A stretch of DNA of 64,000 nt from Ailurus styani. Lineage: Eukaryota; Chordata; Mammalia; Carnivora; Ailuridae. This document shows, one piece after another, positions 56,216 through 64,000 of the stretch; within the stretch, counting starts at the first letter, position 1, and every line of letters starts with the position of its first letter. Below the pieces are notes generated by a model. That model was given only the letters and a program-made list of their open reading frames with translations. It did not search any database and was not told the DNA's origin. The translations under genes and the position numbers were made by a program. The stretch covers positions 446,881-510,880 of the forward strand of contig LNAC01000036.1 in the NCBI GenBank assembly GCA_002007465.1, written 5' to 3'.

Positions 56216-57149
56216 TTTTGATTTTACCTTTTCAAAAAAATCAGCTCCTGGTATTTTTATTATGGAAGGCTGTAGGAGTCCATGTGTTTAGTGTCCAGAC
56301 TATTTTTGTAAAGACTATACTCTGTCATGTGTGGACACTGAATTTTCTCTTCTTTAGGAGTGTTCAGCTATTATTTTGACAGGGATTTCTTTGTGAGGAG
56401 TTCAACAACCAACAATCCCAACAAAACAAGCAATCAAAAAAATACCTCCTAGGGTTTGAGCTTGGCATGTGCTAGAATATTCCTTCAACACTTAGCTAGA
56501 CTTGGTCTAAGGCTAGAGACTGGCCTAAGGAAGAAAGAAGCTTAAGGACTCCTCAGGAATTCTTGTATACTGGGTGCTTTCAAATGCCCTAATATCCCAA
56601 AGAACCACCCCCCCAGCTTTCCCTCTTGTGCCCTGTGCAGTCTACCGTATGTCGAACCCATATTGTTGCTCCAGGCATCTGTGAGTTTTTAGTTTACCAA
56701 GAAATGTTCACTATTTTTTTCTGCAGGAGTTCTAAGATAAGTGAAACACAGGCAAGAGCCCCACATCTTTCTTTTAGGGGGCCCCAGTGATATTAGAAGA
56801 GATACACACAATAACTTGTGAATCAAGTCTGTTCTGCTCCCATCAGAACCAGGAATCGAGATCCCACACTGGGAAGGTGCGCTGTCGCTTTCAAGGCTGA
56901 CATCTCACTGATGGGGGGAGGTTGAGACGAGGGGAAGTAAAAACTCCACAAAACTTTTCTACTCTTTTTAGTTGCTTCCTTCTGGATTCGGTCTTTACAT
57001 GGTTGCTGTAAACCTTTCACTATCAAGGTTTTGACAAAGCTGGCTCTGAAAATTATTATTTTTTTATTGTTTTTGATGTTTCTAAGGGCAGGTGAGATTT
57101 TAGGGCTGTCTCCTCCACCATTTTCCTAACATCATTACCTTATAGATAT

Positions 57150-57245
57150 CTTTAATCTTTTAATTTTGAAGTTATTTTATACTCATAGAAGTGTTACAAA
57201 GATAGTTCAAAGGATTCTCATATTTGCTTTTCCTAATGTCCATGT
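57150..57245 (-). repeat. Second L1 3' fragment
   Basis: 'TTTTGAAGTTATTTTATACTCATAGAAGTGTTACAAAGATAGTTCAAAGG' resembles a reversed old-L1 3' UTR, separate from the element to its left. Confidence 0.5.
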
Positions 57246-58359
57246 ATAGGTTTCTCTGCACCACACATGTGAAGGACAGGGCAGAGGAGAAGAGGAGAGG
57301 AACACATAAAGACATTGTGTTTCCACATATGATACTGAAAGCATAGGGATGGCATAAAAATAAGGGAAGAGATGCAAAAAGGAGTCAAAAGCTCACATTG
57401 TGTCAAGGTGTTTGATGCCTAAGTAGAACAGCTGAGAAACTCCAAGTATATCTTCACTCTTCTACCTCAGCCATACTCAATTGCCTAAGGCTGTCTGTCA
57501 AATTCTGAGACTGAAGTTGAACCATTACCTTGAAAGTCAATGTTATAAAACACTAGGAATATGCCATCTATTAGTTTTATTACTTATTTATAGCAAAAGT
57601 AATTCTATAGGTTTTAGACTATTTTGTTTCAAAGCATGAATTTTTAAAGATACGTGAAATCAGAATCAAAATGATTTGAAATCTAAATGCACCAGAGATA
57701 TAAATAATATAAGCAAAGATCCTGACTTCCTGGCACAGGTTACAACATTATGGACTTATGTGTGTGTGTGTGTGTGTTTAGATAAGAAAAGACATTTTTC
57801 TAAATAATATTGAATGGTCTTAAATTCCCTGAAAAATTCTTCTCCTATTAACCATTTAAAAATTTCCCTAAATATATAAATTGTTTAAATTTATTAGTAA
57901 CCTCTACTTTTCTATAATTAAAATGCTTTTTGATTATGTAATTTTATCTCTGTCCTAGATTCAATGAAGAAATACAAAGAAATATGGCACATGACAGTGA
58001 TATTGGACATTTAATCCTAGCACTCATATATTTGCAACATGTAATATTTAGAACATGATGAAATATTATGGCATATTTTGATTTTATTTGGTAGTCTCTT
58101 TTGCATCCTTGTCATATTAATTTGACTGGATTGCATGTTTTATGACAATCCATACAGTATCGTAAATTCAATCATGTTTATTACTGAATTAAAAAGAAAT
58201 GAATGTTGAAGTAAAATTGGCTAAAGGGAACATGCATACTCAAATTGAGACATATATTAAAAGATTATTAAAGAAAAATCAATATTAATTTCCTTCTGCA
58301 TTTGAAATTTTAGAGAAATTTAATAAGTATCATCTTGCCAGATTTATTAATTTTTATGT
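57246..58359. other. Unassigned AT-rich stretch
   Basis: GA-rich at 57275-57300; a short (TG)n at 57761-57777. No repeat or gene recognised in the rest. Confidence 0.45.
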
Positions 58360-58470
58360 ATTATTGGCACAGAAGTTTGGAGTCAAATAAATCTACTTTC
58401 ATTAAGCAGCACATTTACCTTCTCTGTGACTCAGTTACTCATTTGTAAATTCAAGAAAAAACTTCTAACA
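58360..58470 (+). repeat. MIR relic
   Basis: 'AGTTTGGAGTCAAATAAATCTAC', 'CTTCTCTGTGACTCAGTTACTCATTTGTAAATTC' are MIR head and core. Confidence 0.65.
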
Positions 58471-58734
58471 TCAACTAATATTAAGAGCGGTGGGTTTCAG
58501 TGTTTAATTACATAGAAGTCTTATTCACTGGCCTAAAAAAAAAACCCACTGAATCAAAATGGAAAATGATCATACATCTTGAGTCGGGGTTGGAAGATGG
58601 GGCTCTTTTGGTCCATAAGAAATAATATCTCATCTTTCCAGTAAGAAAACGGAAACAAAACAATCATCAAGTTTGATCTTAAAAGACTTCAAGAGAACCA
58701 TTTATCAATACTTAGAGAATTCACATAGATTTAC

Positions 58735-58895
58735 ACACACACACACATTTAAGGTCTGCATGTAAAAGGCCATAAAACAATCTCAACAAATACTAAAAAT
58801 CTGATTGTACATATCGTACTCTTTAACCACAATGCAGTCCAACTGGAATTTAATACAACAAAATAACATTTAAAAGAGTCTTATGTGATTAGTGT
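58735..58895 (+). mobile_element. L1 ORF2 endonuclease-region relic
   Basis: 'GGCCATAAAACAATCTCAACAAATACTAAAAATCTGATTG' and 'TACTCTTTAACCACAATGCAGTCCAACTGG' are a decayed copy of the L1 ORF2 segment around the conserved DHN of the endonuclease. A short (CA)n at 58733-58748 precedes it. Confidence 0.65.
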
Positions 58896-59239
58896 TAAAT
58901 TCGAAAGACAAGACATAAAAAGTGCTTAGTGTAATAGAAACAGTGTCTGACATCATGTGAGTGGCAAGTGCTGTTTCAGGTTTTCTGACACTTAAGAGCT
59001 GAGCTCTGCCCCCACTCCCATTCTTCCCTTCCTGAGGCAGTTAGCAAAGTCCAAATAGCAGCACCTCTGTTGGTGTGAGTAAAGACCCGGAGTCAGAGTA
59101 AAGACCCAGACAACCTGCACTGATCTACGAAGAAATCAAGGAAAAGCAAAACAAAACAAAACAAAAACTACTGAGTTTTAACAATATATTTGTTATATTC
59201 TAGTGCAAATTGCCCTATCCACTAATACATATTCTTATG

Positions 59240-59386
59240 GGAGAGAGAGACACAGAGAAAGACAGAGAGAGAGAGATTGAGAGAAGAAAAAAAAAAAACT
59301 GAATGAAAGGCAGATTTGGAAGACCTGGGAAACAAAGAACAGACAAAAAAGGAAAGAAGGAGGGAAGGGAAGGAGGGGAGGGGAGA
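59240..59386 (+). repeat. Purine-rich (GA)/(A)/(GGGA) tract
   Basis: (GA)n at 59240-59278, A-run at 59287-59299, then GGAAGG-type repeats at 59345-59386. Confidence 0.9.
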
Positions 59387-59389
59387 ACT

Positions 59390-60879
59390 GCATTGACACC
59401 TTTAGAAATAATGCTCTCTAATCAAATGTAAGACACGTTGCTAGGGCTTTGCCCATTCCAGATAAGATACACAAGCAAGCCTTATCAATGTCCACTTGTC
59501 TCATTTCCAGCATCTAAATTTGCGGATTGAATGACGGTATGTAAATTATCTATAACATGTTTCTTTGTCTCTAGTCTTTGACACAGCCTAATCTTTGGCT
59601 CACATTTTACTCAGCAGAAGTAAATATTTGCTTATAATCTCCTGGGTTTCTTGACTTACACTGGAACCCAGAAATTTCACTAATACAGGAATTTATACCA
59701 GCTTCTATTTTTTAACCCTTTTATTTTTTTCCATTCTATATTTTGGGAATAAGCGTTTGATGGCTAAGGATTCAGTAATATTAAATCTTTTCAGAAATTG
59801 CTACAGAAGAATGTTATAAAAATTTGAGGCTGTTTGTTTTAGTGGCAGTTCTATAATAAATACTGCCACTTTGAAATGAATCTAAAATGCCATGTACATT
59901 ACATTAATTGGATTGCACCTAACCATATTCTGAATACTTGAATTATATGGGGAATGCTTTTAAATTGTTATCACATTACAAGAGGTGGCTCTGAGTCAAT
60001 CAATGTAAATTTACTTTTTTATGTTTACTTTTCCCCCAATGCACACTATAGTGAACCATTTTTATGCTAATCGCTGCATTTGGATAAGCTTGTATTTACA
60101 TTTTATGTAAAGCTAGTCATTGAACAGCAAATACTTATATTCTTCACAGATACACTGCTGTAAAGTCAAAATGGGATCATTACTTGAAGAAACACTTTAA
60201 ATATATTTCCTCAGAAGGGCTATGAAAAAAAAAAACTTCAGATATTTTAATTGACTTTTAAACATAATAAAATATGTTTTCCTTAGAGGAGTATTTATAA
60301 AGGAAGTGAAGTTCATTTCACCTGAGTGATATTGCTAATAATCAAGCAGAGAGTAATTTAGGTGGGAGCAAGCCCCTTTAAGGATATAAGGAATATATAA
60401 GTTGTACTCTTCTACAATAGTTGTGTTTCCAAATGCAAAGTGCTATACCTTTCCTCAAAATTATAAAAGGGTACATTGGAAAAAGACATGATGCTGGGAT
60501 AGCATCATGTTTCCACATAGCCAGGACTTCTAACTCAGTTTACAATAACAGCTGAAAATGGCCAGGCACAAACTTACCAGGTTTTTACCACGAGCTTCAT
60601 AGAGAAAATGCAATAGCTATACACATTGCTTCCCGGGTAAATTCACTCACTCATGAGAGGGATTTCTTGTACTCTAGTTATAAACATTTATCTAGTGATT
60701 ATTTAATGCTATTTTATGCAAGTCAAGTTCATGTAGACAGAAATCTATCTCTGGTTTCTCTAGCAGAAATTCTCCTGGCTTTGGACATGGTAAGGACTCT
60801 GAATTTGCAAGTTCGAGTTTGTTAGCAGTCTCAGTATCTCTCAGATCAGTTTGTTGACAGATCAGGGAAGAAAATCAAT
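59390..60879. other. Longest repeat-poor block, possible conserved elements
   Basis: About 1.5 kb with no recognisable transposon, unusual for this window. Around 59880-60220 it has candidate factor sites: CATTAATTGG, ATGCTAATCG, TGTATTTACATTTTATG (forkhead-like). A perfect 10-bp inverted repeat lies at 60486-60510. No open frame of note. Confidence 0.45.
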
Positions 60880-60968
60880 CTGTTCATTCATTCATCCATC
60901 CATCCATCCCACAAATATTGATTAAATATAGCCTATGTTTCAGGCGCTGTGCTAGTTGCTATTTAAAT
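60880..60968 (-). repeat. L2 3' end with (CATC)n
   Basis: (ATTC)/(CATC)n at 60884-60909, then 'CAAATATTGATTAAATATAGCCTATGTTTCAGGCGCTGTGCTAG', the reversed L2 end; the SINE pair interrupts it. Confidence 0.65.
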
Positions 60969-60976
60969 CAACCCTG

Positions 60977-61153
60977 CTTTTTTTTTAAATAATCGTTTAA
61001 AGATTTTATTTATTTCTTTAAAAGAGCAGAGATAGTGACAGAGAGCACAAGCAGGGAGGAGAGGCAGAAGTGATGTGGGACTCGATCCCAGGACCCTGGG
61101 ATAATGACCTGAGCCAAAGGCAGACACTTAACCAACTGAGCTACCCAGATGCC
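60977..61153 (-). mobile_element. CAN-SINE with short target duplication
   Basis: 'TTAAAGATTTTATTTATTTCTTTAAAAGAG', 'GTGATGTGGGACTCGATCCC', 'CAACTGAGCTACCCAGATGCCC', minus orientation. CAACCCTG at 60969-60976 and 61154-61161 is the target repeat. Confidence 0.93.
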
Positions 61154-61164
61154 CAACCCTGTTT

Positions 61165-61355
61165 GTTTTTTAAAGATTTTATTTATTTATTTGAGAGAGA
61201 AAGAGAGAGAGAGTATGAAGGAGGCAACAACAGAGTGACAAACAGACTTCCTGCTGAGTGCAGAGCACGATGATGTGGAGCTCCATCCCAGGACCCTGAG
61301 ATCATGACCTAAGCCAAAGTTGCACGCTTAATCCACAAAGCCACCCAAGCAACCC
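61165..61355 (-). mobile_element. CAN-SINE directly following another
   Basis: 'TTTTTTAAAGATTTTATTTATTTATTTGAGAGAG', 'CTTCCTGCTGAGTGCAGAGC', 'ATCCACAAAGCCACCCAAGCAACCCCC'. The head is diverged (AAGCCAC for GAGCCAC). Starts within 12 bp of the previous SINE's end. Confidence 0.9.
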
Positions 61356-62235
61356 CCACCCCACCCTTCTGTGTGTTTTTTTTTTTTTTTTTAATTTATG
61401 AGCAATAGAAACCAACTCTGCAGCATTAATAAAAATGAAGGGGAAATGACCAGAAGAATTCTGAATATATTACACACTAGAAGGGAGAAATGAATTAACT
61501 GACTCTCAGAAAGGATAGGAACTTGGCAATTACATAGCAGATGCTTGTGTCTCTATGGGGCTGCCATATCCTCAAAATGAGTTCTGGAGGTCTTCAATCC
61601 CTACGAGTGGGATTCTAGCCAACCTGCCTTAGAGTGTGTGCCCACCCTTCACACGATGGGGCTGGGGACCAGGGTGGACAGGGTTTAGATTAAAGGGAGG
61701 AGTAGATCACTAAGAAGGATATTTGAGGCACATACAAATGAGAAAAAGGACACCCACTAGAGGTTACATAGTGAAAAAGATAAGCACTATCCTTGCCCTC
61801 ATGGATCAGACAGCTCAGGAGAAGAAGCCAAAATAAAGAAGGAAAAGCTGTGGACGGTCCCACACCTCCCACAATTTACTACTGTTCCCCAGTACCTTAC
61901 TTCATGTGTTCTTTGTAAACCCCAACCTCTGGTTACTACACTTGTTTTTCTTTCCTCAAATGTAATAGAAATGTGCTCTTTTCTGTCTCTTCTTCATCTA
62001 TGAATAACACCAACAAAATTCTTTTGCTAAGGCCAAGGCTAAAAGTATCCTCATTTTCAGAAAACTATAGCTTTGCTCAAGATGACATGAGACATGTAGT
62101 TAATGTGCAAAGCTGCATGCAAATCGGGACAAGATGGGAAACAGGAGCTGATACTGTGAAGTGCTATTATGGGAATCAGAAACCAAAGAATACAGGGAAA
62201 CCTAATAGTACTGTTATATGGATCCCATGTGCTCG
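61356..62235. other. Unassigned stretch with T-run and L2 scrap
   Basis: T-run of about 18 at 61376-61393. 'AAGCACTATCCTTGCCCTCATGGATCAGACAGCTC' (61782-61816) is probably a reversed L2 scrap. No gene. Confidence 0.45.
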
Positions 62236-62260
62236 TATGTGTATGTGTGTGTGTGTGTGT
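62236..62260 (+). repeat. (TG)n microsatellite
   Basis: GTATGTGTATG lead-in then nine TG units. Confidence 0.9.
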
Positions 62261-63304
62261 AAAGTTATGAGACTGTTTTAAAATATAGTGACACTCCTAG
62301 AATATCTGACGCAAGAGGAGATCAATTTTTATCACTCCCTCCTTCATATGACAGTTACTCCCACTAATATAATCATGAAGTCAAGTTAGGATGGCCAGAA
62401 AATGAAAAGTGAATTTTCACTTCTGTATACAAATAAACATACATATAAAGTAAGAGAGTATTCACAAAGCTAAAGAAAATGTAGAAATAAATATGGCAGT
62501 ATCAGAAGAAAATGCTAATGCACTAATATTTTAATTATAATAACATTTTCTGAAAAAAGGGATACAAATATACATGGAAATCTACCTACTACAGAAATGA
62601 AGAATGATACTATTCTCTCATTTTCAGTGTCAATTTTGGCAAATGTATTATATAAATAAAATGATCCTTCATTTGATTATGTTTAATAAACAGGGAAGCC
62701 AAGTTTGTTAAACTATCTTCATTCATCATTGACCAGACATTTTTATTAATTCTGACTTTGAAAAGTTCCTTTAAAATGAAGTAATGAACACCCACACACA
62801 TAAACAAATGCCTACACAGTAGGCATACCCATTAATATTTAATCCCCAAACTTTCAATATTGTCCATGGCTTTCTTACTTTAGAACTGAGTCTATGGTTT
62901 TCTAATACTTTTGCACTGAAACATTTCCACTAAACTATTTTCACCATAAAATTCATCACTGATTTCAATTCTATGTGGTAAGAATTTCTGAACCTATTTT
63001 CCTTTTGGACAAATCAGGGATGATGGGTAAATAATACTGAACATTGACATTAATTAACTTATTGCCTTAGAAAAAGTACTTTTACTTAAACATAATTGAG
63101 GCTTTCAAACATTAGCTTGTTTTATTTCTTCTGGCAATTTAAGAGCAACGTTTTTTATTTCTCCTGGCTTTTTAAACATTGGATTACTTCATTATGTAAA
63201 TGTCCACTTTCTTACATTTTATTTTTGCATAGTTAATAGCCTTATAAATAATTTCTTTGACTAAAGCTCAGTGTAAGAAATTTAAAAATCATGGTTTGTT
63301 TTCA
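62261..63304. other. Unassigned AT-rich stretch
   Basis: Highly AT-rich and repeat-poor by eye; no gene. Confidence 0.5.
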
Positions 63305-64000
63305 GTGTGGGAGCATCCAAATATATAAATCAATTAATTAAAATGTAAAGAAACTCATTGATAATAACACAATGATAGTAGGGGATTTTAACACCCCACT
63401 TGCAGCAATGGACAGATCATCTAGGCTGAAGATCAACAAGGAAACAATGGCCTTGAATTACACACTGGACCAAGTGGACTTGACAGATATATTCAGACCA
63501 TTTCATCCTAAAGCAGCAAAATACACATTCTTTTTGAGTGCACATAAAACGTTCTCCAGAATAAATCACATACTGGGTCACAAATCAGGCTTCAACCAGT
63601 AAAAAAAGACTGAGATCATACCATACATATTTTCCAACCACAACTCTATAAAACTTGAAGTCAACCCACAAGAAAAAAATTGGAAAGACCACAATTACAT
63701 GGAGATTAAAGAACATCCTACTAAAGAATGAATGGGTTAACCAGGAAATTAAAGAAAAAATTAAAAATACATGGAAACAAATGTAAATGAAAATACATAC
63801 AAATGTAAATGAAAATGAAAATATAGTCGAAAACATTTGGGATGCAGCAAAAGCGGTCCTAAGAGGGAAGTACAGAACAATATAGGCCTTCAAGAAGCAG
63901 GATAAGTCTCAACTACATTATCTAACCTTACACCTTAAGGAGCTAGGAGAGGAACAAATAAATCCTAAAGCCAGCAGAAAAAGAAAATAATAAAACTAGA
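63305..64000 (+). mobile_element. L1 ORF2 fragment (endonuclease domain), runs off the window
   Basis: Plus-oriented, decayed LINE-1 ORF2p. From 63372 the frame reads IVGDFNTPL (endonuclease motif with the catalytic Asp and Asn), then DLTDIFRPFHPKAAKYTFF and SRINHILGHKS. In active L1 the last motif is RIDHILG, so the catalytic Asp is Asn here. Further on SNHN replaces the usual SDHN. A stop at about 63600 and frame shifts near 63727 and 63780 break the frame. ORF2 text continues to the edge (WDAAKAVLRGKYR, LTLHLKELG). The start is 5'-truncated or degraded. Confidence 0.92.

Larger units (their letters stand above)
54946..57130 (-). mobile_element. Old L1 LINE from 3' UTR to 5' end, interrupted
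   Basis: Left part is reversed L1 3' UTR ('TTTAACCATTTTTAAGTGGCAATTTAC', 'CCCTGGCAACCACTAATC', 'GACTGAATAATATTTTATGG'). After the nested LTR the L1 resumes ('CATTCATCTGTTGATGACATTTGGG'). From about 55850 it jumps to the reverse-transcriptase region: the minus strand encodes KIPGPDSFISEFY, the L1 ORF2 RT motif. The right end near 57130 ('GGCTGTCTCCTCCACCATTTTCC') looks like the reversed L1 5' start. Internal deletions and stops make it dead. Confidence 0.78.

Overview
This 64 kb window looks like ordinary non-coding nuclear DNA from a carnivoran mammal, most likely a mustelid (ferret, mink, badger or otter group). The main evidence is 19 copies of the tRNA-Lys-derived carnivoran CAN-SINE. Several belong to a class with the head GTGGGTTAAAGCCTCTGCC and the tail CAAATAAATAAATAAAATCTT, which I associate with mustelids. 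Carnivoran L1 tails are also present. Base composition is AT-rich, CpG is scarce, and no bacterial-style or viral gene arrangement is seen. I found no supportable protein-coding gene, exon, rRNA, tRNA or CRISPR array. Every open reading frame is 142 codons or shorter and is explained by chance or by a transposon.

Layout. 1-10 kb: relics of MIR, L2, MER5A and MER20, two SINEs (one containing a 45-base run of N flanked by G-runs), a third SINE at 6.3 kb, and a CA microsatellite at 8.5 kb. 10-18 kb: two old minus-strand L1 pieces (10.6-11.4 and 16.2-17.3 kb), an L2 tail, and SINEs including one with an exact 55-bp internal duplication. 18-27 kb: several L2 and MIR relics, a TG microsatellite, a MER5A, and a strong unexplained hairpin at 26300-26394. 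27-37 kb: two MLT1-type LTRs, an L1 tail, and more L2, MIR and SINE copies. 37-48 kb: an L1 with an inverted 5' part, a long mosaic L1 relic (43.1-46.2 kb), and two near-identical L1 tails about 100 bp apart. 48-57 kb: a long reverse L2 relic, three SINEs in a row, and an old L1 that reaches its 5' end and has been hit by a SINE and an MLT1 LTR. 57-64 kb: mostly unique AT-rich DNA, two adjacent SINEs, and the start of a plus-strand L1 ORF2 endonuclease fragment that runs off the end.

What it may be doing. The SINEs are strongly skewed to the minus orientation (16 of 19) and the larger L1 pieces are also mostly minus. That fits a long intron of a plus-strand gene, or a gene desert. Several repeat-poor, homeodomain-core-rich blocks (for example around 3, 14.6, 38.8, 51.4 and 60 kb) are candidate distal enhancers or conserved non-coding elements, but this is inference from composition only. 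Family names for old repeats were assigned by eye against remembered consensus sequences, so edges are approximate unless target-site duplications are stated. I see no convincing new biological system; the hairpin and the SINE duplication are the most concrete anomalies.
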